Shown: positions 19,835-30,429 of the stretch, piece after piece
Layout: every line of letters starts with the position of its first letter
Numbering within the stretch: position 1 is the first letter of the stretch
Source of the DNA: Leptasterias polaris
Lineage: Eukaryota; Echinodermata; Asteroidea; Forcipulatida; Asteriidae
NCBI GenBank assembly: GCA_037783415.1
Contig: JAZGTN010000025.1
Coordinates: 806,001 to 870,000 of the forward strand
DNA: 64,000 nt
Direction of reading: 5' to 3'
Program-made: the position numbers and the translations under genes
The notes under the pieces: generated by a model
Seen by the model: the letters and a program-made list of their open reading frames with translations, nothing else
Told to the model about the DNA's origin: nothing
Database searches by the model: none

Positions 19835-20430
19835 CGCAATTTGTAGTCTTGATTGGCGACGTTCATTTTGTTTAAAGGTATTATACAGGATTGGCAGAGC
19901 GGACAAAATAATTACAGACAGTGTTCATGTTTTGTGTAATCAACCACATACATGAAATAACAAACCTGTGAAAATTTGAGCTCAATTGGTCATCGAGGTC
20001 ACGAGAAAATAGTGAAAAGAGACCTTATGTGTTTTCTGTTTTTCAAACATCGAGTTTATTATCGCGCGCGATAAAAACTATTGTTTTACTCATTTCTCAG
20101 AAACGATAGTATTTTAGGCAGAAATATTTTAAGGAACCCTTTCTACCATTAGTTACTTTAAATCATGTAAGTTATGTGTGAATCTGTGAACATTTGTGTT
20201 TTTCGATCTTACCAATAGTGTACAGGCCTTTAACGTAGTGCGATATCGCAACACGAATTACTGTCCGCAACACGAATTACTGGAGAAGAGATATCTGTAT
20301 CACACGAACATCTGGCTCAAAACGATCCAGATTTATAGACTTGCCCAGTCCTTCTGAGTCAGCCCGACCAAACAGTCAATGTAGCGCCCTCTACCACAAA
20401 ACAGCGTCGCCAATCAAGACTACGCAATTG
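19835..20430. mobile_element. Non-autonomous TIR element (581 bp) with CGCAATT target duplication
   Basis: An 18-bp inverted repeat, TAGTCTTGATTGGCGACG at 19,844 and its exact inverse ending at 20,422, is flanked by CGCAATT(T)G on the left and CGCAATTG on the right. This is an 8-bp duplication with a 1-base indel, compatible with P or hAT superfamilies. The last 160 bases (20,262-20,422) match, in inverse orientation, 50,598-50,770 next to the HYKK-like gene. No ORF. Confidence 0.7.
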
Positions 20431-21215
20431 TAGTTGTGTGGGCAGACTTCAGTGCCCAATTTCATGGCTGGGAAAAAAACGATTTTTTCCCCCGTTTGTC
20501 TACAACAAGGTCAAACATGTTGGAGCATTTACATGTACTTTAAGCAATGTGAGAGGAAAAACCTGCACGACACACTGTGTACATTATATTGGAATACTTG
20601 GAAGTTACGTCCAAATCTTCCCTCAAAAAGTTATTAACATGTCTCTTTTTCGTAATAAGATTCTAAAAACCTTACAAACTATTTAATTAATCGACAAGAG
20701 GGGGTTAATTAATGTGGAGAAGCGGTAAAAAGGGAAAGAGGTTGGAAGGGGGGCCTTGAGTTGGGGGGTGGTTTTGATTTCCCTCCAACTTTTCTAACCA
20801 TGTATATTCATATTGAGTTTAAAATTGTGAACTTTATAACAAAGTTCCTAACAAACAAACACATTTTAACACATTTATTGTTCTTCCAAGTTTCATTTTA
20901 CCTAGCTGTTAAGGGGGGGGGGGGGGGGGGGGGGTAAAGGGGTGGGCGGGGGGGGGGGTGGGCGGGGCATGTTGCGAAATTCCATTCCAGATACTATAGG
21001 GTTAGCTGTGGACAAGACTGTAAACTAGGGTTTAGACTAAGAGCTAGGGTTTTGGACTGATGGCTTTATACAGCCAAAGGAATGATGTTTTCAATGTAAA
21101 CACAGCAACAACTGACGAAAAGTGTCCCCATACACTGTCGTCGTTTCAAGCCTACATAACCGGGTTAACAACAAGCACACGGGTGTAGCGGGCGCCACCA
21201 TTTTGTATCTATAGG
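20431..21215. other. Non-coding stretch with G tracts
   Basis: No gene. Poly-G at 20,913-20,934, then a second G-rich block up to 20,967. Confidence 0.5.
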
Positions 21216-21560
21216 TTTCACCACACTAAATCAACTCCCATAGCAACCAACGCTAATGATAAATATTCAAAAATACTCAAAAAATATTTTAAAGTATCTC
21301 AGCCTATTGAAAACCAACCAAACATATTTTCGGACAACTAAACCTAAGATTTCTTCTCAATTTTTGGCAGGTCAGCCGTTTGGAATTTTTGCTAATTACC
21401 CCAGAAATAAACACCCCCGAAAATGTGCTTTTTCCAAAACCGACTTGCCGCCAGTTTTCATGAGGCACTCCTCCAATTCCCAAGCTAAATAGGACCAACT
21501 TTAAAGCCCAAATTTATCAAATCTCCTCAAAAATTGAAACCCAGAACCCCCAGGTTGTGA
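21216..21560 (+). repeat. Dispersed repeat related to 43,420-43,905
   Basis: CACACTAAATCAACTC, CAT(A/T)G(C/G), AAATATTCA, and the CTCAAAAAATA/CACAAAAAATA blocks follow the order seen at 43,428-43,490. Sequence similarity decays to the right. Confidence 0.45.
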
Positions 21561-21695
21561 TAGATTCTTATAATTACACAAACTATTAGTTGCATGACCC
21601 CCAAAACGTTATAGTTAAAAATAAGTTGTGGGTTTACAAATTATGATAAGTAGCTTGGCGCATTAATTTTTTGTCGATTTAGAGTAGTGCACCCT

Positions 21696-21838
21696 TCAGA
21701 GCCGTATATTGGGAGAGTTGCGACAACTTGCGATTAGAAGCCATTTTGTGTCCAAAACGAAACGCGTGGGACCAGACCAATGCGTCCACGGACGGACGTG
21801 TGTGGACGTGCGACGGACCTCCCAATATACGGCTCTGA
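21696..21838. mobile_element. 143-bp palindromic MITE
   Basis: Perfect 20-bp terminal inverted repeats: TCAGAGCCGTATATTGGGAG at 21,696-21,715 and its inverse at 21,819-21,838. No ORF. The superfamily is not known. Confidence 0.8.
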
Positions 21839-23017
21839 CCTAGTTTAGCGTATAGCGCCCTCAGATCAGCGGGGAAAGAATGTTATGTCATTCAGAGGTA
21901 GATAAATAAAATTGTTCAACCTTCTACTAATAAGAATCTTGTGCTTTTAAGTTGTATGCATGTGAACAGTTTTGTTTTGATACTGTGTAAAGAGTTACCT
22001 CCGGTCTGGTGCAACACATGGTTCAGACAGAAACAATAACATAATTGACTAATGAATCTAGACCATGTCATTTCTTTAACTCATGAATTTTTAATAACCG
22101 ACGCATTGTTCATGCTTATCGTATTTATTATAATAATTATTACTAACGCTTATGTACAGGGAAATTATATATTTTACAAGTTTTATTTACATTAAATGTA
22201 CAGGACAAAATGATATTGATAAAAACATGTATGTTGTATGGAATGTAGTAAGGCAATACTGTCTGTGAAACATTTTAAAATATGTTTTACTCGAAATGCA
22301 GGATTAACAATGAAGTGGCTCAACATTATTTCGGTTTGCTGGGACTTTCATGGGTATTCTCCTCAATAAGTTAGAACATGGAGGCAGGAAAAACTAACGA
22401 AAGCCAAAATGTATTTTAAAACATAACCTCTCTACTCTAGCTAGGCTCTAAATACAGTCTGTGTCTTAGTCTCAGGGACATTCCAAGGTTTTCAAAATGT
22501 TTCTTCAGAAAAATTGATGCACATTATTTAATCAAATAGTCGTATGCAGTCTCTTTGTATGGTGGTGGAAATGTTGAAAACTTTGGACGACCTATTACCT
22601 TGTCTTAGCTTGATCAAATTTATGAAGTATGTCATTGACTGAATAAATTAAAATGACAATAATAGTAATAAAGGGGGCTGCATACCTGCTTACTAATTAT
22701 TGTGATACTACCAGTACAGTGTAGTACATGTAGTTCATTTTAATTTTGCTTCCCCTGACCTAGTTGTGATAACCGTATAATTAAACATTCAATCCTCCCA
22801 ATGGTCGTATAGCTAGACCAGAGGGTTACGACAAACCATCTGTTCAAATTTTTTTAACATTTAATGTTTGAAACTAAAGGAAATCTTCACACATGATTCA
22901 TCGTAAACTTCATGTTTCGACCATCGGGAGGAATTAGGAACCTTACAATTATCGCAACTACCCCTGACCCACAAAACCCCTGACCCATAAGATTCCCCTT
23001 TATCTGGTTTTAAGCAG
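21839..23017. other. AT-rich non-coding stretch
   Basis: No gene, and no repeat boundary recognised. Confidence 0.5.
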
Positions 23018-23329
23018 TGTGACGAGATCATAAAGTTTTACCACGTTGTTGCAATAAATTGACGAAGTGAGCTGCTTTAAACTGTTCAACTGCTTTATTT
23101 CTATTCAGCTCCTTTAAACTATTTGTATAAACATTCAACAACAGAACTGTGTGTGATTTCCTTAAAACGGCAATAAACTTGGTCAAAAAAGGGAATCTGG
23201 AGAGTAAAACTCTAACGTTGAAACTTTACGAAACTCGTGTGTAGAAGTGCTTAGTCTTGAACTCAAGGCGCACAGTAACAATGAACTTCACGCGTCAAGG
23301 GAAAATAGTAAACATGTCATATCATGACA
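23018..23329 (-). repeat. BEL copy 2, 3-prime LTR
   Basis: 312 bases, matching the 5-prime LTR apart from 5 extra bases (AGAAC). Confidence 0.95.
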
Positions 23330-23447
23330 TTCCAACGCCCCAAACGTGACGGAATGTCACCAAAAAATAAACTCTAGAATACAGTCAAGGTTTGATGAGG
23401 CAACAAATATGCGGAGTATTCCTTGTGTCCAATAATGCATATCCAAA

Positions 23448-26400
23448 TCACAGTCCATAATCGACGTCCGATCGTTCTGACTTCTTCATGAGCAAAATGA
23501 GCTTTGTCACTGGTCTCTTGAAACTTGAGCCATCGGCAAACCTGATCCCAACGACTCTCACGAGGTCATCTTTTCCTGGATAAGTGTTCACAACTTCGGC
23601 CATTTTCCAGGAGCCACGCTTCTTGTCCTCACTGATGACGATCACAATGTCTCCCTTCTGTAGGTTCTCAACCGATTGTTGCCACTTCTGGCGCGGAGAG
23701 AGCTTGTGGATGCACTCCATCCAGCGTTGCCAAAAACCGTCAACCATAGCATTGCAGATCTCTCTGCGTTTCCTCAAGTTTCCCACGTACTCTTCACATG
23801 GGACTTCGGGGCATGGCAAGTCACCTCTTCCAATCAAGAAGTGATTTGGTGTCAGTGGTGGATGGTCGAGTGGTGATGATGACTTGGCAGTTAAGGGTCG
23901 ACTGTTGATGAGACCGGATATCTGGCAGAACACAGTCTCCCACTCAACGAACGTCAGACGATCTGCTTTCACCAGATGTCTCATCCCTTTTTTGACTTCT
24001 TGGACCATGCGCTCGACCGCTCCTTGGTGGTGGGGTCCTCCTGGAGGTCCGAACTTCCATTGAGTACTAAACCGTTGGCAGTGTTCCCTCAGTTGAGCCG
24101 GGTCCAGCTTCAAGTTCAACTCATTAATGGTGTTGTCAGCTCCCCTAAAACAGGTGCCGTTGTCACTGACCAAGGTAGATGGCGCCCCTCTAATGCTCAC
24201 AAACCTTTCCAGGGCCTGTAGGAATGCTGGTGTTGACAGATCTTGAACACATGTCAAATGCACAGCTCTAGTCACTGCACACGTGAACACAGCGCAGTAG
24301 CCTTTGGTAGTAGTGTTTCGGCTCAACTTTACATTCACTGGTCCAAGGTAGTCCACCAATGTAGTCTTGAACGGGGGTGAGCAAGGACTTACTCTAAACT
24401 CTGGAAAGTCAGCCATCTTCTGCTGGACTGGTTTGCTTCTGTGCCTCCTGCATATGACACAATTGTGTACGATGTCCTTTGAGAGGTTCGTGTCGCCAAC
24501 AATCCAATACTTCTTCCTGACCTCAGCCGCAGTTCTCAGGTGACCTCCATGAAGGGCATGTGTGTGTCTGTCACGTACAATCAACAGGCTGATGTGACTC
24601 TTCTTAGGGAGGAGATATGGGTGTCGCACATCAAGAGCCACCGGTGCTCTGCCAAATCGTCCACCGACACGATACACTTGGTCATCTTCATCTAAGAACG
24701 GATCCAACTTCATGATATTGGGATCCTGGAAGTTGATGTCCCTTTGTGCCTGTCGTATCCAATACAACTCAGCTTCCTTGACTAGCTTTAAGGAAGGCCA
24801 CTGTGAAATCTGCTGGGTGAACTGCTTCAACCATTGGTTTTTGGGGATCTGCTTCAAGGACAGCACTCTAGCAGTGACCATCTTCAGTCTGGACCAGCAT
24901 GAGAACTGGGTGGTGTCGACTATCGGGGGTTCAGACACCACGTTGACTCTGAGTGCTAGTGTTTTAGCATTCCTGACGTGGAACTTTTTCTGCTCTCCAT
25001 CTTCATGGTCCACTGGGATATTCTCTGGTGTCTTTGGCCAAGACGTAGGTGGTAGCTTCAAGTACTCAGGTCCCTCGATGACTCGCCTCATGTCAGCAGC
25101 AGTTCCTCCTCTTGAGACCAGGTCAATCACATTCTGGTCTGACGGCACATAAGCAATATCATTGATAGGGTCAAATTCTGTAGTGATCTCGCCCACACGA
25201 TATGCAACATAGGAGCGGAAGGACTTGGATTGCCCTCTCAGCCAACTCATGGCAGTCATGCTGTCCGTCCGGATCTTTGAGTACGCTATGTCGAACCGCA
25301 GAGCATTCTTAACAGTGAGCATCAGCCTTGACACCAAGAAGATTGCTTGGAGTTCCTTTCGTGGTATGCTTGACTGCTTCAGGGGTGTAAGCCTGGCTCG
25401 TGCACACACAAATGACAGCTGTGCCTCAGTTTCCTTTGGGTGAGACCATCTCAGCCAAACTCCTATACCCATAGCATCTTCAGAAGCATCACTTACACCA
25501 TGTAGAGAAACTTCAGGCAAAGGTCTCATTCCTCTGTACGGCTCTGGAATCAGGCATCTTGGAATTGTAATGCTGGTCGTATCCTCAAGGTCCTTGTTGA
25601 TCTCTTCTAGTATGGCATAGAGCTCGCCCTTTTTATTGAGGGGGGTGTCCCAAACAAGGTTCAACTGCCATAACTTCTGCAAAAGGATCTTAGGTCGAAC
25701 AAGGAGTCCAGACAGCATGCCAAAAACATCGTAGTAAGATGCTGTTTGTCCAAGGATGTTGCGTTTGCTTGGGATGCTCTGAGTAGGCTTAACTTCCTTA
25801 ACTTTCAAGGTGTCTTTCACGAGGTCCCACTTGGTGCCCAAAGCAACTGCGTTTTTGTTATCTTCTGTTCTGTCGCACACTTCCTCAACATTTGATTGCC
25901 ATTTTCTTATGGCAAAGTTGCCTTCTTCCAGGGTCTTTGTCAGTTTAGACTTCAGCTCGAGAGCCTCTTTGGCGTCAACAACGGATTCATTTAGGTCGTC
26001 CATGTAAAATTGGTCAACGACCAATTTCTTCATCTGCTCATCACCTGGTGCATGCACATCTACTACATGTCTCAGGGTCACAATGGCAGCAGTTGGAGAC
26101 GGCTTGTCCCCAAAGGTGACTGTTGTCAACTCATAAACTTGGATGGGGTGACTCGGGTTCTCACGAAACACAAATCTGTGAAAGCGGGCGTCGTCAGGTT
26201 TTATTTTGATGGCTTGAAACATCTTGCTGATGTCCGCAATGATGCCCACTTCGTTTTCTCGAAATCGGAGTGCAACCTCAAACAGATCCGAGTTTATATT
26301 CTCACCCTTGATGAGATAATCATTCAGTGAGCAGCCCTGGTACCTTGCCTTCGCATCATATACTACTCTGACAGGAGTAGTCTTTGAGTCTTTGGTGACA

Positions 26401-29219
26401 GCAAAGTGTGGCAGGAACCACATCTTCCTCCCAGAATCTCTGTCTCGTTGCAACTCTTCCTTTGAGACATGTCGAGAAACACCTCGCTTGAGTTGGTCTC
26501 TCATTTGCTTGCAGTATGTCTCCCATTCCTCAGGCCTGTTCCTGAACTGATTTTCCAAACTTTTTTGTCTTTTGACAACATAAACGTAATTGTCAGGTAG
26601 ATCGTCAGGTGATTTCCTCCATGGCAGTTGAATCTCGTATGAACCATCTGGAAGTTGGGTCACACTTTGTTGCATGGCTTTGGTCGCGCCCTTGTTGAGG
26701 AGATCAGAAGAGCATTTACACTTTCTTGGCTCCAGGCCAACAGTCTCTAGGCCAATGAACTCTTCAGTTGGTCCGATGGCCGACACATTTACGTAGTTCG
26801 ACAGTGAGGATGAACTAGCAGATCTTCCACCTTGAATGAACCAGCCGAATGGGGATCTGACGGCTACAGGCTCATTTGACTTTCCACCAAGGATGTAGTC
26901 TTCCCAGATCATCAAATGTGTGTTGTCAACACCCAGTAGTACATCAATAGTCTCCGATGGGGCAATGCGAACGTCAACTTCACTCAGATGATCGTACTGT
27001 TGGAGCTGTTCTGGTAATATAATCGGAGTGTCACCGCAGGGCTGATCAATTTCAGTGACGGTCAATGGGCATGACCAATTGCCCTCGACGTCTTCGATGT
27101 GACAGTCCAGCAGTCTCAATTTTCTTGTGATTTTACCGCCACCAACAAGACTTAGATCATGGTTCTGGTAAACATCTCGATCTGTTCTCGGGTAGATTCC
27201 TTCTCTTAAAAGTGTGGCCTGGCTACCACCATCCAGTAGGATGCGTACTAGTCGACGGATGTTACCGCATCGAAGATACCCAACGACCGTAGGTAGAGTG
27301 CCCTGTAGCTTACTTCTCGAGTTGGTGGTCACGGTTGTCACATTGACGGAACCACTGTTTGTACGAAATGGTTCAACATTGCTGCTCATTTGGTTTGGAG
27401 GTCCATTACTTTTCTTTCCATACTCGGCAGGGCAGATGGCTGCAAAGTGCAGATCACTTCCACACTTCTGAACTCGACATGGAGCAATGAATTGACAGGA
27501 GTCGTGATCGTGGGGCGGCTTGCCAGCTACGCAGTTGTTGTGCCCACAACGGTAGCAGATACTGTTCTTTCTCATTACTTCAAACTTCTCTTTCTGCGGT
27601 AAGCTCTTAAACTTGTTGCAAGCTTTCAGGAAGTGTGTGTGTGTAGTCGGGTGTAACGCACACTTAACGAACCCTGACCGTCTGTCCTTGCCAGGTTGGT
27701 ACTGCCTACTTGACTCATTTACGGTGGCAGCATTCGAAGACCTGGACATTCTGTGTTGTGGTGGTGGAGCTGCCGATGGACTATCCACACCAGCAGGCTT
27801 GGCTTTCTCCAGTAACAATAGCTGGCTGTACAACCACTTTACAAGTCCGAAGAGGGAATCGTCTGTGTGATCATCTCTCACACTCTTATAGTAGGCAATG
27901 CGATGCTCCTCTGGTAGCTTCTGCTTAATTTGGCTCAACATAATTCTACTGTTCAGCTCACCAGATAGGCCGACGGTCTCTGCTCGAGTCTCAAATGTTT
28001 GGAGTGTCTGGACAAAACGATCCATGGCAGAGAGGTTTGTTCTGCCCTTACTCTCATATGGCTTCAGGTTGTCAAGGTCCTTCAGTAAGCTGTCTACAAC
28101 TTTGTCATGATCGCCGTAGCACTCGTCCAGTACCTGCCAGGCTCGCTCTGTATTGATGCACCCTTTTATCTTGTCGCGTTCTCTGGCCTTGGACATTGAC
28201 TCTGTCAGCTGGTAGAAACATTCTATCTCTGTTAAGTCTGCAGAACAATGGGTGAACAATTCCTTAAACCGCTTGTAGTCTTTAAGGTCGCCACTGAACA
28301 CTGGGAATTTCATTCTTGCCATCTTCGGTGTGGATGAAGTAGAGTGACGATACACAGGAGATTGTGTTAATCTGGCCGGACTGGATACTGAAGGTAGAGT
28401 TCCTGTGCACACAGGCTGTGTAGGAACTGTCGATGTCATAGAAGATGCTAGTGATGCCGGACTGGACACCCATGGCAGAGTTCCTGTGCTCACAGGCTGT
28501 GTAGGAACTGTTGATGTCATAGAAGATGCTAGTGATGCCGGACTGGACACCCATGGTAGAGTTCCTGTGCTCACAGGCTGTGTAGGAACTGTTGACATCA
28601 AAGGCGACGGTACTAGTAGTGCTGATGGACTAGACGATACCCATGGTAGAGTTCCTGTGCTCACGGACTGGATAGGAACTGTTGAGGTCATAGACGACGG
28701 TACTAGTAGCGCTGGACTAGACGATACCCATGGTAGAGTTCCTGTGCTCACAGACTGGATAGAAACTGTTGAGGTCATAGAAGTAGAATCCAGTGCAGTT
28801 GGAGTGGATACCGATGTCATAGTTCCTGTGCTCACAGGCTGGATAGGAACTGTTGACGTTAGGCTTGGTTGGGGAATCGTAGCTGGAGAGATGGGAAATT
28901 GTTGATTTGCCAGGGGAGGTTGCGACTGCTGGTCGATGACCCGTCTTGTACGTAGCAATACCTGGACGAACTCATTTTCACACTCTGCCATCCAATCTTC
29001 CTCAATCTCAAACTCTTCTTGTTCTTCTATGGCATCCATTAGCTCGGAGTGTTTCTCTTCAATTTTTCCGAACTGTTGTTCTGCTTTGGTGATGTATTTC
29101 TGTAAAATATCTAAGTCAGCAGAATCTTCTTCTGTTAGACGGTCCATCATCATTAGGGTTCTTGTCAATTGGCCCTTCGTGTTCCGTCTTGATAACTTCA
29201 GCTTGTTGATGTCAGTCAT
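23448..29219 (-). CDS. BEL/Pao Gag-Pol polyprotein, single intact ORF (1,923 aa)
   Basis: Order along the protein: charged N-terminus with FEIEEDWMAECENEF (about 75-90), closely parallel to the Gag start of copy 1; a Ser/Thr/Pro-rich stretch of degenerate 30-residue repeats (STVPTQPVSTGTLPWVSS, about 115-280); Gag domain (KFPVFSGDLKDYKRFKELF onward); a cysteine/histidine-rich region (CYRCGHNNC ... CGSDLHFAAICP, about 550-600); a putative protease motif LLDGGSQATLL (D near residue 663); RT with FYMDDLNES (about 1,072); RNase H with GVSDASEDAMG (about 1,245); integrase HHCC (HTHALHGGH ... CVICRRH, about 1,548-1,590); core D-D-E (VDYLGP about 1,620, SDNGTCF about 1,685, GAVERMV about 1,735); and a BEL-type C-terminal domain. 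Start ATG at 29,219. The oddity is DGG in place of the usual D(T/S)G. Confidence 0.95.
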   Translation of the reverse strand: MTDINKLKLSRRNTKGQLTRTLMMMDRLTEEDSADLDILQKYITKAEQQFGKIEEKHSELMDAIEEQEEFEIEEDWMAECENEFVQVLLRTRRVIDQQSQPPLANQQFPISPATIPQPSLTSTVPIQPVSTGTMTSVSTPTALDSTSMTSTVSIQSVSTGTLPWVSSSPALLVPSSMTSTVPIQSVSTGTLPWVSSSPSALLVPSPLMSTVPTQPVSTGTLPWVSSPASLASSMTSTVPTQPVSTGTLPWVSSPASLASSMTSTVPTQPVCTGTLPSVSSPARLTQSPVYRHSTSSTPKMARMKFPVFSGDLKDYKRFKELFTHCSADLTEIECFYQLTESMSKARERDKIKGCINTERAWQVLDECYGDHDKVVDSLLKDLDNLKPYESKGRTNLSAMDRFVQTLQTFETRAETVGLSGELNSRIMLSQIKQKLPEEHRIAYYKSVRDDHTDDSLFGLVKWLYSQLLLLEKAKPAGVDSPSAAPPPQHRMSRSSNAATVNESSRQYQPGKDRRSGFVKCALHPTTHTHFLKACNKFKSLPQKEKFEVMRKNSICYRCGHNNCVAGKPPHDHDSCQFIAPCRVQKCGSDLHFAAICPAEYGKKSNGPPNQMSSNVEPFRTNSGSVNVTTVTTNSRSKLQGTLPTVVGYLRCGNIRRLVRILLDGGSQATLLREGIYPRTDRDVYQNHDLSLVGGGKITRKLRLLDCHIEDVEGNWSCPLTVTEIDQPCGDTPIILPEQLQQYDHLSEVDVRIAPSETIDVLLGVDNTHLMIWEDYILGGKSNEPVAVRSPFGWFIQGGRSASSSSLSNYVNVSAIGPTEEFIGLETVGLEPRKCKCSSDLLNKGATKAMQQSVTQLPDGSYEIQLPWRKSPDDLPDNYVYVVKRQKSLENQFRNRPEEWETYCKQMRDQLKRGVSRHVSKEELQRDRDSGRKMWFLPHFAVTKDSKTTPVRVVYDAKARYQGCSLNDYLIKGENINSDLFEVALRFRENEVGIIADISKMFQAIKIKPDDARFHRFVFRENPSHPIQVYELTTVTFGDKPSPTAAIVTLRHVVDVHAPGDEQMKKLVVDQFYMDDLNESVVDAKEALELKSKLTKTLEEGNFAIRKWQSNVEEVCDRTEDNKNAVALGTKWDLVKDTLKVKEVKPTQSIPSKRNILGQTASYYDVFGMLSGLLVRPKILLQKLWQLNLVWDTPLNKKGELYAILEEINKDLEDTTSITIPRCLIPEPYRGMRPLPEVSLHGVSDASEDAMGIGVWLRWSHPKETEAQLSFVCARARLTPLKQSSIPRKELQAIFLVSRLMLTVKNALRFDIAYSKIRTDSMTAMSWLRGQSKSFRSYVAYRVGEITTEFDPINDIAYVPSDQNVIDLVSRGGTAADMRRVIEGPEYLKLPPTSWPKTPENIPVDHEDGEQKKFHVRNAKTLALRVNVVSEPPIVDTTQFSCWSRLKMVTARVLSLKQIPKNQWLKQFTQQISQWPSLKLVKEAELYWIRQAQRDINFQDPNIMKLDPFLDEDDQVYRVGGRFGRAPVALDVRHPYLLPKKSHISLLIVRDRHTHALHGGHLRTAAEVRKKYWIVGDTNLSKDIVHNCVICRRHRSKPVQQKMADFPEFRVSPCSPPFKTTLVDYLGPVNVKLSRNTTTKGYCAVFTCAVTRAVHLTCVQDLSTPAFLQALERFVSIRGAPSTLVSDNGTCFRGADNTINELNLKLDPAQLREHCQRFSTQWKFGPPGGPHHQGAVERMVQEVKKGMRHLVKADRLTFVEWETVFCQISGLINSRPLTAKSSSPLDHPPLTPNHFLIGRGDLPCPEVPCEEYVGNLRKRREICNAMVDGFWQRWMECIHKLSPRQKWQQSVENLQKGDIVIVISEDKKRGSWKMAEVVNTYPGKDDLVRVVGIRFADGSSFKRPVTKLILLMKKSERSDVDYGL
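28380..28870 (-). repeat. Imperfect tandem repeat of about 90 bases in the BEL copy 2 gag region
   Basis: Plus-strand GTTCCTGTGCTCACAG(G/A)CTG recurs six or seven times with a spacing of roughly 75-93 bases. It encodes the PVSTGTLPWVSS-type protein repeats, which are degenerate in the frame actually used. Confidence 0.8.
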
Positions 29220-29268
29220 GATGTAAGTTGAAGTTGTACACTGTGTAGTACACTATAGTTGTTGAAGA

Positions 29269-29575
29269 TGTGACGAGATCATAAAGTTTTACCACGTTGT
29301 TGCAATAAATTGACGAAGTGAGCTGCTTTAAACTGTTCAACTGCTTTATTTCTATTCAGCTCCTTTAAACTATTTGTATAAACATTCAACAACTGTGTGT
29401 GATTTCCTTAAAACGGCAATAAACTTGGTCAAAAAAGGGAATCTGGAGAGTAAAACTCTAACGTTGAAACTTTACGAAACTCGTGTGTAGAAGTGCTTAG
29501 TCTTGAACTCAAGGCGCACAGTAACAATGAACTTCACGCGTCAAGGGAAAATAGTAAACATGTCATATCATGACA
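29269..29575 (-). repeat. BEL copy 2, 5-prime LTR
   Basis: 307 bases; promoter-bearing LTR for the minus-strand element. Confidence 0.95.
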
Positions 29576-29580
29576 AGCAG

Positions 29581-30240
29581 ATTATTGTTATTAATGTCTT
29601 ATGGTATTTTAGTGTTTACAGTCTACTAACTTTGTGTTCATTGTACTGTTGTGTTATTTAATTGGGTTGAATAAAATAATTGTATTATTAATAATAACAA
29701 TAATTATCATCATTATTTTTATTTAACCAAAACAAATAACACAACAGTACACATAAACATGTGTACACTGTTATGACTGTCATGTTGTTTTAAAAAGACA
29801 TTATTATTAAAAAAACCAACTCACTTCTTGGAGTGGCAAACTTTGGTTACTCAGGTTTCTTTTCAGATTTTTAATTTGTTTAATATAGCCTACATGTGAG
29901 TGACAAATTATGTGAATCAGGCAATGTATTTTTGGCTGTAGGCCCCTATATTTTTTATATCTTTGTTTAAAGAGGCAAAATATCACCTTCAAGTGGACAT
30001 AGCTGTGTAAGAAATAGTTCCTGCCCCCTCCCAAACCCTGCAAATCAAAAGACTACTTTAAATAGGCCACAAGTAGTAGTATTCAATATGAAAACTACAT
30101 ACATAAAGATACATCAATTTATCCCCCTGAAATGTTGGTGTTCAACTACACGGTACAAAAAATGTTGGTCAAGGATGTACATTATGCCTTAAATGAGATG
30201 AGAAATATAACCTCAGATAGTCGAACCCTCTTACAAAATA
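29581..30240. other. Non-coding stretch with hairpin
   Basis: GTACTGTTGTGTTATTT (about 29,643) is inverted as AAATAACACAACAGTAC at about 29,735, giving a 17-bp stem around an AT-rich loop. No gene. Confidence 0.5.
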
Positions 30241-30242
30241 TA

Positions 30243-30388
30243 TGAAGTCGATCAAGTGAGAAGTGCTCTCTTCACTCCATGGCAGTCCTCAAGTTGAATT
30301 GCTGTGGTTTGTTGTTCAGCTTTGTCAAGGAGAACCTTCTTGGTCTTCTTCAAATTCATAAGGACTTCATCATTGTAACCTCTGAAGA
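30243..30388 (-). CDS. Possible terminal exon of an unknown protein
   Basis: On minus, after a pyrimidine-rich run ending TTCTACTTCAG, an open frame begins AEFIFRGYNDEVLMNLKKTK, continues KVLLDKAEQQTTAIQLEDCH and GVKRALLT, and ends at a TGA near 30,243. The composition (no low complexity, mixed K/E/L, helical) is unlike the surrounding AT-rich DNA and reads like real protein. I do not recognise the family. No matching upstream exon was found between here and 31,500. A small exon of a host gene or a processed fragment are both possible. Confidence 0.35.
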
Positions 30389-30429
30389 TGAATTCAGCCT
30401 GAAGTAGAAGATGAAACACTTTGTCTGAG

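Larger units (their letters stand above)
23013..29580 (-). mobile_element. Intact BEL/Pao LTR retrotransposon, copy 2 (with TSD AGCAG)
   Basis: LTRs at 23,018-23,329 (312 bases) and 29,269-29,575 (307 bases) have TG...CA ends. Read side by side they differ only by a 5-base indel (near 23,150 / 29,396). The flanks carry AGCAG on both sides (23,013-23,017 and 29,576-29,580), the 5-bp duplication usual for BEL elements. One uninterrupted polyprotein ORF starts 49 bases inside the 5-prime LTR. All the hallmarks of a recent, potentially mobile insertion are visible. A primer-binding site was not recognised. The stretch GGGGCGTTGGAA (minus) before the 3-prime LTR may be the polypurine tract. Confidence 0.95.

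Noticed and set aside
28405..28905. 166-codon plus-strand frame (GRVPVLTGCVGTVDV repeats)
   Set aside because: Antisense to the BEL copy 2 gag repeats; the minus frame is the coding one.
12171..29575. Envelope gene making either BEL element an endogenous retrovirus-like unit
   Set aside because: Both ORF sets end with the integrase C-terminal domain at the 3-prime LTR; there is no room or sequence for an env.
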